A stretch of DNA of 34,671 nucleotides from Myxococcales bacterium (GTDB taxonomy: Bacteria > Myxococcota_A > UBA9160 > SZUA-336): NCBI GenBank assembly GCA_013215565.1, contig JABSQV010000022.1, forward strand, positions 1 to 34,671, in the 5' to 3' direction. Made by a program: the position numbers and the translations under genes. Under the pieces are notes generated by a model. It was not told the origin of the DNA. It searched no databases and saw nothing but the letters and a program-made list of their open reading frames with translations. This document shows positions 8,169-17,595 of this stretch, in pieces (the stretch's first letter is position 1; each line of letters opens with the position of its first letter).

Positions 8169-9860
8169 TCACTCCTCGATGAACGGGCTGGCCTCGTCCC
8201 CCGTGAGCAGGTGCTTCAGGACCTTGCCGGCGGCGTTTCTCTGCAGGGGCTCACTCCGGACTTCCCAGTGGACGGGGACTTTGAAATAGGCGAGCGCCTC
8301 GGCCACCCAGGCGCCGAGCGTTTCGGGATCGATCGTCGCGCCCGCGGCGGGCACGACGATCGCCTTGACCTCCTGGCCGAGTTCGGGATGCTCGACCCCG
8401 ATCACGGCGGCTTCCTCGACTCCCGGATGCGCCTCGAGCCGGAGTTCGATTTCGGCCGGGTAAACGTTTTCGCCTCCGCGCAGGATCAGGTCGCGTGCCC
8501 GGGAGTTGATGTAGAGGTGCCCCGCTTCCAGCCGTCCGACGTCGCCGGTTCGCAGCCAGCGTCCTTCCAGGATCACCTCAGCGGTTTCTTCCGGGCGGCG
8601 CCAGTACTTCGCCATCACCAGCGGTCCGCGCAGGTGGATGTCGCCCTCGCTGCCCTCGGGCAGGGGCTTGCCTTCGCGATCACGAATTTCGATCTCAACG
8701 GAGGGCAGCGCGCGGCCCGCCGACTCGGGATGACGCCGGAGCTCCTCCCCGAAGTTGATGGTTGAGGCGCCGGTCGCCTCGGTGAGTCCGTAACCGATTC
8801 CCATCGACGCGCGCGCATTCGGAAAGACCTCGCGCATGCGCTCCTGTCCCTCGCGGCTGAACGGCGCCCCGCCCGAGCCGACCTGGCGCACGGTCGAGAG
8901 GTCGTACTTCGAAAGGTCCGGGTGGCTGGCGACGCGGTGAAACATGGTACCCATCGGGCCCCAGCTCGTGACCTGCTCGCGCTCGATGACTTCCATCACG
9001 CGCACGGGGTCGAAGCGGCCCGAGAGCCACACCGTCTTCACGCCGTTTCCGAGCAGCGTTACCGCGCCAGTGTAGAGTCCGGATAGGTGAAAGAGCGGTG
9101 TGGTGATCAGCGTGCAGTTGGCGGGTGGCGGAGGCGGTGCGTCCGGGGGCGGGGGAGTCTCGAGCCCAATCTTGAGCAGCCGGAGGCCGTGGTACATGTG
9201 CAGCCGATTCACGGCCAGGATGTTCCGGTGGCTGTGAACCGCGCCTTTCGGCCGGCCCGTCGTCCCGCTCGTGTAGAGAATTCCGGCGGGATCGTCTTCA
9301 TCGATCTCGACCTCCGAGAGTTCCGCCCTCGGCGCGTGGTTCCAGAGCGCCTCGAACTCGGATTCGATCTCGACGATCGGGATCGATGGACGCTCGCTGC
9401 CGAGTCGGGCCAGGCGGCGCGCGTCTCCCACCAGTACGCGCGGCTCCGAGTCCTCGATCCCGAAGCGGATCTCGTCGCCCGCCCACCAGGCATTGAGTCC
9501 GACCCCGATCGCGCCCAGGCTCACAGCCGCCCACCAGGTGACGATCCACTCGGGGCAATTCGCGGCCAGGATTGCGACGCGGTCTCCCTTGCCCACGCCG
9601 TAGCGTTCCTGGAGCGCGCGAGCTGTCGAGGCGACCGCGCGGTAGTGCTCGGAAAAGCTGATCCGGCGGCCGTCCTGCACGATGTACGCCGCGTCGCCGA
9701 AACTGCGTGAGCGCCGGAGCAGGCTGCAGAGAGATGCGTCTCGGTCCTTGAAGATCCGCATCGGCTCGCCTAGCACCGTTGCATCGACGAGTTCGAACGG
9801 CGCCCCGGGCGCCGCGAGCTCGGCCTCGATCCGGGTGTGTAGGGGGAACTCGGGGGTCAT
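8169..9860 (-). CDS. AMP-forming acyl-CoA synthetase / ligase
   Basis: This 563-residue member of the ANL superfamily would convert a carboxylic acid, ATP and CoA to acyl-CoA, AMP and PPi. Core motifs are complete: LYTSGTTGRPKG (195-206, ATP-binding loop), GYGLTEATG, RTGDVGRL, the hinge/A8 region RARDLILRGGENVYPAEIE, and a C-terminal AAGKVLK with the adenylation Lys. Residues about 234-247 are a proline-rich loop (TPPPPDAPPPPP), a feature seen in some relatives of this branch. The start ATG 9860 is 4 nt beyond the Rieske stop, with a weak ribosome site, which suggests coupling. The acid activated is unknown. The operon context suggests a large alicyclic or steroid-like acid. Confidence 0.93.
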   Translation of the reverse strand: MTPEFPLHTRIEAELAAPGAPFELVDATVLGEPMRIFKDRDASLCSLLRRSRSFGDAAYIVQDGRRISFSEHYRAVASTARALQERYGVGKGDRVAILAANCPEWIVTWWAAVSLGAIGVGLNAWWAGDEIRFGIEDSEPRVLVGDARRLARLGSERPSIPIVEIESEFEALWNHAPRAELSEVEIDEDDPAGILYTSGTTGRPKGAVHSHRNILAVNRLHMYHGLRLLKIGLETPPPPDAPPPPPANCTLITTPLFHLSGLYTGAVTLLGNGVKTVWLSGRFDPVRVMEVIEREQVTSWGPMGTMFHRVASHPDLSKYDLSTVRQVGSGGAPFSREGQERMREVFPNARASMGIGYGLTEATGASTINFGEELRRHPESAGRALPSVEIEIRDREGKPLPEGSEGDIHLRGPLVMAKYWRRPEETAEVILEGRWLRTGDVGRLEAGHLYINSRARDLILRGGENVYPAEIELRLEAHPGVEEAAVIGVEHPELGQEVKAIVVPAAGATIDPETLGAWVAEALAYFKVPVHWEVRSEPLQRNAAGKVLKHLLTGDEASPFIEE

Positions 9861-9864
9861 GGAT

Positions 9865-10848
9865 TCAGCCCTCGGCCGGAGTGGTTTCGGTGCTGTAGAA
9901 CTGGCGAGCCCAGCGGCGCAGAGTTCCGATCGGCCCATCACCGTCGCAGAGCAGCGGACGCGCCAGGTGGAGCTTGTTCTCCCAGATCCGAATGTCCTGT
10001 TCGAACTGCCGCTCGATCTCGGCGATGAAGGCCTTGCCCACGCCCCGGGTCGCGTCGGAGTTCGGGAGCCTGCGTACCGCGAGCGCGAGGCGCATGTGCA
10101 CGCGCTCCCGGTCGATCGGAGCTCCCGTGGTGACCACCAGCGTCTCGACGACACCGCGAAAGCGCGTGACGCCAAACCCGAACCCGTAGGTCTGGATCTC
10201 GATCAGACCGTCCGCCTCGCCCTGTCGGGTCTCGACCTTGGACTTCGACGTCACGCACAGGCGGGGGCCATCGGTCGTGATCTCGGTCTCGGCCACGCTA
10301 CTGGTGCCGTGCAGGTAGCGGAAGTGGGCCTGGTCGACGGTATTTTCGGCCAGTTCCTGAATGCACGAGCGCACAATCCAGTCGCGCCGCTCGAAGGAGG
10401 TCCATGCCTCGGAGTCGTATTCGGGAACCTCCGGAATCTCGAAGCTCGGTGGCTCGCCGCTCCCGTGGTGCCAGACCAGGACCCGGCCGTTTCGCTCGCA
10501 GGCGGGCCACGCCCTGACCCGGGCTCTGGGCGGGATCTTCTTTGCATAGGGGATGTGGACGCACTGGCCCTGGCCGTCGTACGCCCAGCCGTGGAACGGA
10601 CAGCGGAGCCGCTCGCCGTCCACCCGGCCCCCGTGGCCCAGGTGCGCGCCGAGATGGCGACAGTGCGCGTCGAGCACGCGCGCGTGGCCCTGCTCGGTCC
10701 GGAACAGCACGAGCTCCTGGCCGAAATAGTGGATGGGCCTCGTCTCTCCCGCGGCCAGCTCGTCCGAGTAGCAGACCTGGAACCAGCCGTCGGGGACCGG
10801 AAACGGAAAGCTCCGCCTCGCCAGAGCCTCCGGCGCTGGCTCGCTCAC
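9865..10848 (-). CDS. Rieske non-haem iron oxygenase, KshA-like
   Basis: This 327-residue oxygenase component starts at GTG 10848, overlapping the TGA of the fusion gene (GTGA). The Rieske 2Fe-2S ligands are Cys63-x-His65 and Cys83-x2-His86 (CPFHGW). The GQCVHIPYAKKIP segment and length resemble 3-ketosteroid 9alpha-hydroxylase oxygenase. Mononuclear-iron residues are visible in NTVDQAHFRYLHG (Asp172, His175, His180); the third ligand was not placed. The family uses O2 and reducing power from a reductase to hydroxylate steroid-like rings. It has a close paralogue at 30201 in another operon with the same operator. No KshB-type reductase is in the window. Confidence 0.93.
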   Translation of the reverse strand: MSEPAPEALARRSFPFPVPDGWFQVCYSDELAAGETRPIHYFGQELVLFRTEQGHARVLDAHCRHLGAHLGHGGRVDGERLRCPFHGWAYDGQGQCVHIPYAKKIPPRARVRAWPACERNGRVLVWHHGSGEPPSFEIPEVPEYDSEAWTSFERRDWIVRSCIQELAENTVDQAHFRYLHGTSSVAETEITTDGPRLCVTSKSKVETRQGEADGLIEIQTYGFGFGVTRFRGVVETLVVTTGAPIDRERVHMRLALAVRRLPNSDATRGVGKAFIAEIERQFEQDIRIWENKLHLARPLLCDGDGPIGTLRRWARQFYSTETTPAEG

Positions 10849-13800
10849 GCGACCAGGTCTCCCATCTTTCGCAACTCGGCCACGGTCTCCTCGGGCAGCG
10901 TGGGCGGCTCCTTGCCGACCGCGTAGCAGCCGAGGATCACCTGCGCGGTGCGTTCGATGATCTCGGCCATGTCGGCGGCGCGCCGCAGGCTGCGGCCCGC
11001 GATCAGCAGCCCGTGATTCTGCATCAGGACGGCCCAGCTCTCACGCAGGGCTTCCTCGACCGCGGCTGCCAGCGCGTCGGTGCCGGGCATGATGAAGGGG
11101 ATCCGCGGAAGTTCGCCGAAGAACGCCGCCTCGGTTGAAATCGGCAGGAACGGAAGTCCGGTATTGGCCAGGATCGTGGCGTGTGCGGCATGTGCGTGAA
11201 TCACGGCCCTGGCCTCGGGGCGCGCGCGATACGCGGCGCAGTGCATCAGGCGTTCGCTCGACGGCGCGCGCGCGGCGGGGTCGAGCGGCTGTCCCTCGCG
11301 GTCGATCCGGACCAGGGAGCCCGGATCGAGGTCGCCCTTGAACAGCTGGCTGGGCGTGATCCAGAGCTCGTCACTGTTCGGAATCAGTACGCTCACGTTC
11401 CCGCCCGTAGCCGTGATCAACTCGCCCGCGTAGAGTTCCTCAACGATGGCGACCAGTTCGGTGCGCACGTCTCCCGCCGCGAGCGCCGTGGGAGTGCTGC
11501 CCGCGGCTGCCGCATCGGACGCGATCGCGCTCAGGTCTCCGGGGTCCCCGGCTTCTTCGCGCGCCTCGCGATACAGCCGTTCCAGGTCACGCTGAATGTG
11601 TTGGAGCGTCATCGCCTTGGCGGTGTCCCCCGTGAACGAGAGCTCGCCGCTCATGGCCTTCTGCATCGCGTTTACGCGTCCCGTGAACATCCCGTCCAGG
11701 ATGTCGGCGGTCATGCGCAGTCGTACGTTGGCTGTTTCGGCGGGCGCGCCGACCGCGGCCTCAACGCTCCCGGAATCCAGCGCCAGGTAGAACTCGAGGC
11801 CCAGGTCGGCGAGCGTGAAGTGAAGTGTGACCTGCTGGTCGCCCGCGAACTCACGAAGCGCAGGATCAGCGTTGATGCGCGCGGTGAATCCGCCCAGGAT
11901 GCGCGCAACCGCCTCGACCACCTCGGTCGGTGCAGCCGGGGCGTCGGCCGTGGCCGGTTTCGGTGTTTCGGGGGCCCCGCGCTGCAGATCCGAGACCGCG
12001 GGTCCCGGACGCTGCGCGAGTGTCTCTAGCACGCCGGGCTCGACCTCGGGCCGTGGCCGGCTCCAGTCGAAGCTCGCGGCGAGATCGGGGTTGAGCGCGT
12101 GGTGGGGAGCCTCGCCGCGCAGCATACGGGCCAGGTCCTGGGCCACGATCCGGCCCTGGTGTCCGCCGATCTCGAAGGTATTCCCGGCCACGTGCGGGGT
12201 CGCGATCACCGACTCGATCGCGAGCAGCGGGTGGTCGCTTCCCGGCGGCTCGACGCTGAACACGTCGAGCGCGGCTCCGGCGAGCGTGCCCGATTGCAGC
12301 GCGCCGAAAAGCGCGTCCTCGTCGACGAGTGCGGCCCGCGCCGTGTTCACGAGGCAGGCGCCTGGCTTCATGCGCGCGAACTCGGCTTCGCCGAGCAGGC
12401 CCCGCGTCTCTTCCGTCACGGCGGCGTGCAGGCTCACGAAGTCGCTCTCCTCGAGCAGCGTCTCGAGCGCGACCGGCTCGGCACCGGCCCGAACCACGCG
12501 TTCGTGAGGGACGTAGGGATCGTGGACCAATACGCGCACCCCGAAGCCGCGCAGGCGCGCGGCGACGAGTACGCCCACGGCCCCCATGCCAATCAGCCCC
12601 ACGGTCTTTCCGCCGAGTTCGCGCCCGCGCAGGCTGGAGAAGGCCTGGCCCATGCGCCCCATGTCGCCGGCTTCGATTCCGGGCTGGTGCAGGAAGCGGC
12701 TGGCCTCCGGCAGCTTGCGGCAGAGCATCAGCATGAAGGCCACGGCCAGATCCGCGACCGCGACGGCGTTGCGCCCGGGCGCGTGAAGCACCGGGATGCC
12801 GAGCGCGGTGCAGGCGTCGACGTCGACGTTGACGGCGTCGCCGCGACAGGCGGCGATCACCCTCAGCGACGGGATCTCGCCGAGCGCTGCGGCATCGACT
12901 ACGTCGATCTCGGTGACGAGTACCTCGACGTCGCGAAGCGCCCTGACCAGCGAGGGACCGGTCAGAAGCTGCATCGACTCGCGAAAACTTGCGTACTCGA
13001 CCTCGCCCAGTTCCCTTAGCGCTGCGAGCGAGGCCTGATCGAGATCGGCCGTGACCAGGATCCGCGGGCGGTGTTGCGCGGAGCCCGCTTCCGCGCTCGT
13101 GTCCAGGTTCCTGAGCGTCGCGGCCGTGAGCCCGTTTCGTGCTTCGCTTTCGCCCTCGCGGCGGCTGTCACGCAGCTTCCGCCAGTTCGCGTACGCACTT
13201 GCGTAGGTTGCCGCGGTTGCGGGTTCCGGAGTGTAGACGCGGCCCGTCGGGACCAGTGCGCGGGCGCCGTCCGTGAGGCCTTCGTAGAGTCCGGCGCCGA
13301 CTCCGGCGCAGATCGCGGCACCGAGCGCGCTTTCGTCGCCCGTTCCGCCGGCTGCGACGGGCTCGTCGAACACGTCGGCCACGATCTGTGCGAACAGCGG
13401 GCTTCGCGAGACGCCCCCGGCGAGGCGGAGCGGCGCCGGCTCGCTGAGGGTCGCTTCCAGAATCTGATCTCGATTGGCGCGGAGTGCGTACGCCATGCCT
13501 TCGACCACCGCGCGCGCGAGGTGCTCGCGCGCGTCGAGCGCATCGGCGGCGAGGTGCGAGAGCGTCAGCGTGCCGACCGGAAGGTTCATGTCGCGCGCGT
13601 TTCCGATTTCTGCCCCGAAGGTCGAGACCACACCGGCCGCGCCCGTCGGCGACAGTTCTGCCTCGGCCAGGAGCCGGCCGGCTGGCTGGGGCGCGTCGGG
13701 ATGCAACAGGCGCCCGAGCCACTCGAGCGCCTCGCCCATCGGTCCGGCGTTGCTCTCGATCACGTAGCGGTCCGGGACCACGTGGATTCCGGACCAGAAG

Positions 13801-14648
13801 CGTCCCGATGCGTCCGCGATCGGCGCCTCGGTGACGACCTCCACCGGAGCGGTGGTCCCGACAACGGCGGCGCAGTCGCCGGTCGCGACCGTGCCGGTGC
13901 CGAGCAGCGCGCACTGTGTGTCGGCGCCTCCGACGACGACCGGCGTCCCGGGCCGGAGCCCGAATTCGGTTGCCGCGGCGTCGCCGAGCGGACCGAGCAG
14001 CGTGCCGGACGGAACCAGCGCTGGAAACAGCTCCGGGGGCAGTCCGAGCTTTTCGATCCAATCCCGGGCCCAGGCCCGTTGCCCGAGGTCGAGCAGCCCG
14101 GTCTCTCCCGCCTGTGAGAGGTCGGCCGCGATCTCTCCCGAGAGCCGGTAGTTCACCCAATCGCTCACGCTGAGTGCGCGCGCACCGCTCCGGAGCGCGT
14201 CGGCGTGGTGTTTCGCGAACCAGACCAGCCGCGGCGCCGCCAGGATCGGCACCGGCCAGTGACCACTGCGTTGCTGAAGCTCCGTTCCGTGCTCCGCGGC
14301 CATCCGCAGGGCCTCGGCGACCGCGCGTGCGTCGCGGTTGGGCCCGGCGTACACGGGCGCCCCGCGGCCGTCGAGCACCACCAGTCCGTAGCGAAGCCCG
14401 GTGACGGCCAGGCCCGCCACGCGCGCGGGATCGATGCCGCTGCGTTCGATCACCTCGCGGGTGGCTTCGGCGAGCGCGCGCCAGATGCCCTCGAGGTCGA
14501 GATCGGAGCCCATGCCCCCGGTATCCGGGGCGGGCCGGTGGGTCCAGGCGCGCGCCGCGCGCTGGCTGCGTCCGGTCCCGACCTCCACCAGCAGCGCGCG
14601 GCCCCCGCCGCCGCCCACGTCGAGCCCGATCAGGTAGTCGCTGCTCAA
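10845..14648 (-). CDS. Four-domain fusion: FGGY carbohydrate kinase + D-2-hydroxyacid dehydrogenase + SCP2 + class II aldolase
   Basis: One uninterrupted frame encodes 1267 residues. The start is TTG 14648, overlapping the P450 stop (TTGA). Residues 1-495 are an FGGY kinase (GLDVGG at 8; GGADTQCALLGTG at 240; LAGGVSRSPLF at 409). Residues 526-860 are a D-2-hydroxyacid dehydrogenase (GLIGMGAVG at 684; Arg771, Glu800, His819 as the catalytic triad). Residues 906-1030 match an SCP2 lipid-binding domain (FTGRVNAMQKAMSGELSFTG). Residues 1059-1267 are a class II aldolase (TATGGNVSV; Glu1132; His1151 and His1153 in HAH; His1212 in NHG). Linkers at about 496-525, 861-905 and 1031-1058 are Ala/Pro/Glu-rich. 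Predicted role: phosphorylate, oxidise and cleave a polyol or hydroxyacid group while SCP2 holds a lipid part. That ordering is inference. No such architecture is known to me. Confidence 0.92.
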   Translation of the reverse strand: MSSDYLIGLDVGGGGGRALLVEVGTGRSQRAARAWTHRPAPDTGGMGSDLDLEGIWRALAEATREVIERSGIDPARVAGLAVTGLRYGLVVLDGRGAPVYAGPNRDARAVAEALRMAAEHGTELQQRSGHWPVPILAAPRLVWFAKHHADALRSGARALSVSDWVNYRLSGEIAADLSQAGETGLLDLGQRAWARDWIEKLGLPPELFPALVPSGTLLGPLGDAAATEFGLRPGTPVVVGGADTQCALLGTGTVATGDCAAVVGTTAPVEVVTEAPIADASGRFWSGIHVVPDRYVIESNAGPMGEALEWLGRLLHPDAPQPAGRLLAEAELSPTGAAGVVSTFGAEIGNARDMNLPVGTLTLSHLAADALDAREHLARAVVEGMAYALRANRDQILEATLSEPAPLRLAGGVSRSPLFAQIVADVFDEPVAAGGTGDESALGAAICAGVGAGLYEGLTDGARALVPTGRVYTPEPATAATYASAYANWRKLRDSRREGESEARNGLTAATLRNLDTSAEAGSAQHRPRILVTADLDQASLAALRELGEVEYASFRESMQLLTGPSLVRALRDVEVLVTEIDVVDAAALGEIPSLRVIAACRGDAVNVDVDACTALGIPVLHAPGRNAVAVADLAVAFMLMLCRKLPEASRFLHQPGIEAGDMGRMGQAFSSLRGRELGGKTVGLIGMGAVGVLVAARLRGFGVRVLVHDPYVPHERVVRAGAEPVALETLLEESDFVSLHAAVTEETRGLLGEAEFARMKPGACLVNTARAALVDEDALFGALQSGTLAGAALDVFSVEPPGSDHPLLAIESVIATPHVAGNTFEIGGHQGRIVAQDLARMLRGEAPHHALNPDLAASFDWSRPRPEVEPGVLETLAQRPGPAVSDLQRGAPETPKPATADAPAAPTEVVEAVARILGGFTARINADPALREFAGDQQVTLHFTLADLGLEFYLALDSGSVEAAVGAPAETANVRLRMTADILDGMFTGRVNAMQKAMSGELSFTGDTAKAMTLQHIQRDLERLYREAREEAGDPGDLSAIASDAAAAGSTPTALAAGDVRTELVAIVEELYAGELITATGGNVSVLIPNSDELWITPSQLFKGDLDPGSLVRIDREGQPLDPAARAPSSERLMHCAAYRARPEARAVIHAHAAHATILANTGLPFLPISTEAAFFGELPRIPFIMPGTDALAAAVEEALRESWAVLMQNHGLLIAGRSLRRAADMAEIIERTAQVILGCYAVGKEPPTLPEETVAELRKMGDLVA

Positions 14649-15913
14649 GCGGCCCCGTCGAAGCAGACCGGCAGCGCGGCCGGCGAGCGGAATATGAGTC
14701 CCGTGATCTGGGCCTCGGGGGAATCGGCGCGTTCGGGGTCCAGGCGCAGGCCCGGTAGCCGGTCGAGGAGCGTATTGAGCAGCGTTACGGTCTCGGCGCG
14801 CGCGAGGTGCATGCCCAGGCAGCGGTGCGGCCCGAACGCGAACGCCATGTGCTGCCGCTGGGGCCGGAAGATGTCGAAGGCGTCGGGGTTCTCGTAGCGG
14901 CTCTCGTCGTGGTTGGCTGATCCCATGTTTACGTTGATGAACGCGCCCTTCGGGAGTTTGACCCCGCCGACCTCGGTGTCGCAGGTCGCGGTGCGCATGA
15001 TACTGAGCAGCGGGCACTCCCAGCGCAGTCCCTCCTCGATCGCCTGCGGGAGCAACGAACGGTCGTTGCGCACGGCTTCGAGTTGTTCGGGCGCGCCGAG
15101 CAGGCCACGCAGCAGATTGCTCGAGGAGCGGTAGGTGGTCTCCGCGCCCGCGGGCGCGAGCAGGCGCAGGAACGCGAAGATCTCTTCGTCTTCGAGCCGC
15201 GTGCCGTCGTCGAGTTCGGCCGCGGCGAGCACGCTCATCAAGTCGTTCTCGGGCTTTCGGCGGCGTTCGGCGAGCAGTCCCGCGAAGTAGTCGCCGAGTT
15301 TGCGCGATGCCGCGAGCCCGCGCTCGGGAGCGAAACCGACGCTGATCAGTTCCACCGCCCAGCGGTGGAAGTTCGCATGATCGGCCTCGGGAATCCCGAT
15401 CATGCCCGCGATCACGGCCACCGGGAACGGGAAGGTGAGTTCGCGCACGAGGTCCGCGCTGCCGCGTTCGACGAAGCGGTCTACGAGTTCGTCGATTACG
15501 GGCTTGATCAGCTCCCGGTTCCAGTTCTCGATCGTCTTTCGGCTGAAGGCCTGCTGGATCAGGGTGCGGTAGCGCGAGTGCTCGGGCTCGTCCATCTGCA
15601 GGATGGTCTTGCCCATCACGGGTCCCATCTGGAGCGCGTAGCCGCTCGACGAAAAGCGCGCTCCGTCGCGCAGGACCTCCGAGACCGCGTCGTGGGTTAC
15701 CACTGCGTACACGTCGGGCAGCTCTCCGGGCAGGTCCCGGTCGCTGCCGAGCATGTCGGCGAAGCTGACCTTGAGCACCGGTGCCTGGCTGCGCCACTCG
15801 GCGAACTTGGGATAGGGGTTGACGACCTGTCCCTGTCCCTGGGCGCGATTGAAGTCCTCGAAGGGATCACTCTCTGCTTCGGTGGATGCGTCTGCCTGTC
15901 GTGGATCTGTCAC
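14645..15913 (-). CDS. Cytochrome P450
   Basis: This is a soluble bacterial P450 of 422 residues. The start is GTG 15913, overlapping the synthetase stop (GTGA). The I-helix motif is AGAETT (255-260), with Glu258 where Asp is more common. The K-helix ExxR is EGLR (294-297). The haem loop FAFGPHRCLG gives Cys365 as the thiolate ligand. DEPEHSRYR (108-116) is the C-helix haem-propionate region. It would hydroxylate an unactivated carbon using O2 and electrons from the operon's 3Fe-4S ferredoxin (7920). The place between an acyl-CoA synthetase and the kinase/aldolase fusion suggests a large hydrophobic substrate. The CYP family cannot be assigned by eye. Confidence 0.95.
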   Translation of the reverse strand: MTDPRQADASTEAESDPFEDFNRAQGQGQVVNPYPKFAEWRSQAPVLKVSFADMLGSDRDLPGELPDVYAVVTHDAVSEVLRDGARFSSSGYALQMGPVMGKTILQMDEPEHSRYRTLIQQAFSRKTIENWNRELIKPVIDELVDRFVERGSADLVRELTFPFPVAVIAGMIGIPEADHANFHRWAVELISVGFAPERGLAASRKLGDYFAGLLAERRRKPENDLMSVLAAAELDDGTRLEDEEIFAFLRLLAPAGAETTYRSSSNLLRGLLGAPEQLEAVRNDRSLLPQAIEEGLRWECPLLSIMRTATCDTEVGGVKLPKGAFINVNMGSANHDESRYENPDAFDIFRPQRQHMAFAFGPHRCLGMHLARAETVTLLNTLLDRLPGLRLDPERADSPEAQITGLIFRSPAALPVCFDGAA

Positions 15914-17556
15914 TCGCTGTTCTCCTCCGCTGCCGCGTGTTCGGCCAGCAGCACGCCGAGTCGCCGTTTGTCCAGCTTGCCTGTATCCGTGAACGGAAGC
16001 GCCGCGTTCGGAAGTACGAACACGTGGCGCGGGACCTTGTAGGCCGAGAGTTCCGTCTTGACCCGGCTGCGGAGTTCGGGCCCGTTCGCCTCGGCCCCGG
16101 GCTTCAATACCACCGCGGCCGCCACGAGCTGGCCGCGCTCCGGGTCCGGAATCCCGACGACGTGCGCGCTCTTGACCTCGGCGTAGGCCTCGAGGACGCG
16201 CTCGACTTCCTGCGGCGTCACGTTGGCGCCCCCGGTCTTGATCATCTCTCCCAGCCGCCCCTTGAAGAACAGGTGTCCGCCCGCGTCGAAGTAACCCGCG
16301 TCGCCGGTGTGGTAGTACCCGTCCGCGTCGAATACCTCGTCGCGGTCTCGCTTGTAGAGACCGGTCATCAGGCTGTAGCCGCGGACGCAGATCTCGCCGG
16401 TCTCGCCGGGCGCGAGCCGCGCTCCGCTCTCCGGGTCCACCAGCTTGTGCTCCATCCCGGGCACGGCCTGCCCGAAGGAGCCGCGCAGCGTCTCGGGTAG
16501 ATCCTGATCCATGCGCCCGATCGTGTGGGGGCCCGCGGTCTCGGTCATGCCGAGCGAATTCGAGCGCAGCTCGGGATCCTTCGGACGCGCGCTCTCGGGC
16601 AGCACCTCGTAGAGGTTCCCTCCGTGCACCGAACCGAGGTCGCGGTCGGGGAAGCTCGGGTGTTCGGCCATCGCCTTCGCGTAGTGCGGCCAGCCCGCCA
16701 CCACGGTAGCCCGTTCGCGCTCCAGCATCTCGAGCGTGGCGCCGGGCTCGAACACCTCTTCGCAGAGCAGTTTCGCCCCGGCCGTCATGCCCGAGAGCAG
16801 CACGAACACGAAGCCGCCCACCCAGAAGAACGGCATCGGCGAATACATGCGGTCCTCCGGGCCCAGGTCCCGAAACCGGTTCAGGTTGATCGCGTGACGG
16901 ATCAGGCCGGCGTGCGTGTGGAGTGCGCCCTTCGGGTCGGCCGTGCTGCCTGAGCTGTAGATCAGCGCCATGCTGTCGGCGGGCGTGACGCAGGCTTCGG
17001 CCTCGAGCAGGAAGGCCTCGTCGATCGCGGGGTGTGCGGCCGCGCGCGCCGCCAGTCCCTTGGGTCCGTCGCACGACCACTTGCGGTCACTCTCGCCCCA
17101 GACGTATACGCGGCGCAGCAGAGGGTGACTCGCGAGCACCAGCGGCGCGCCGCCCTGCTCGGCCAGTCCCGGGGCCGCGTCCTCGAGGCGCGCGAGGTAG
17201 TCGTGGTTCAGAAAGCGTGCCGACACGAGCAGCGTGTCCACGTCCGCGTGGCGCAGGATCCAGTCGAGCTCGCGGGTCTGGAAGAAGGTGTTGATCGGGA
17301 CCAGCGTGGCCCCGATCCGGGCGGCCGCGAGCCAGGCGAGCACCCAGTCGGGCCCGTTCGGCATCAGCAGACCCACGTGAGAGCCCTTCCCGACCCCGTC
17401 CGCGAGCAGCCCCCGGGCCAGAGGCCGGGACTGCGCGTCTGCCTCGGCGAAGGAGAGGCGCTGATCCCCGAGGGTGAGCAAGATCTTGTCGCCCCAGTGC
17501 TCGGCGAGGGTTCGCGCCAGCACCGGTACCGTCGGCCTAAAGTCGGGAAGCGCCAT
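15910..17556 (-). CDS. AMP-forming acyl-CoA synthetase / ligase
   Basis: This is a 548-residue ANL enzyme with LIYSSGSTADPKG (198-210), NSLGMTETAG, YYHTGDAGYF, GRLGEMIKTGGANVTPQEVE and a C-terminal FTDTGKLDKRRL containing the catalytic Lys. It would activate a carboxylic acid as its CoA ester. The frame is open to 17667, but that extension would run through the 19-bp operator, and its sequence does not look like a synthetase. ATG 17556 is therefore chosen, putting the operator 40-58 nt upstream. It is the first gene of the minus-strand operon (synthetase, P450, fusion, Rieske, synthetase, ferredoxin) and overlaps the P450 start by 4 nt. Confidence 0.93.
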   Translation of the reverse strand: MALPDFRPTVPVLARTLAEHWGDKILLTLGDQRLSFAEADAQSRPLARGLLADGVGKGSHVGLLMPNGPDWVLAWLAAARIGATLVPINTFFQTRELDWILRHADVDTLLVSARFLNHDYLARLEDAAPGLAEQGGAPLVLASHPLLRRVYVWGESDRKWSCDGPKGLAARAAAHPAIDEAFLLEAEACVTPADSMALIYSSGSTADPKGALHTHAGLIRHAINLNRFRDLGPEDRMYSPMPFFWVGGFVFVLLSGMTAGAKLLCEEVFEPGATLEMLERERATVVAGWPHYAKAMAEHPSFPDRDLGSVHGGNLYEVLPESARPKDPELRSNSLGMTETAGPHTIGRMDQDLPETLRGSFGQAVPGMEHKLVDPESGARLAPGETGEICVRGYSLMTGLYKRDRDEVFDADGYYHTGDAGYFDAGGHLFFKGRLGEMIKTGGANVTPQEVERVLEAYAEVKSAHVVGIPDPERGQLVAAAVVLKPGAEANGPELRSRVKTELSAYKVPRHVFVLPNAALPFTDTGKLDKRRLGVLLAEHAAAEENSE

Positions 17557-17595
17557 GCTGATTCGTCGGGCCTCGCACCCCGAATGGTTCAGGAT

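Noticed and set aside
14649-15797. Apparent N-terminal extension of the fusion protein upstream of the TTG start
   Set aside because: The extension is the out-of-frame reading of the P450 gene (Arg-rich, no domain). The FGGY domain begins properly at TTG 14648.
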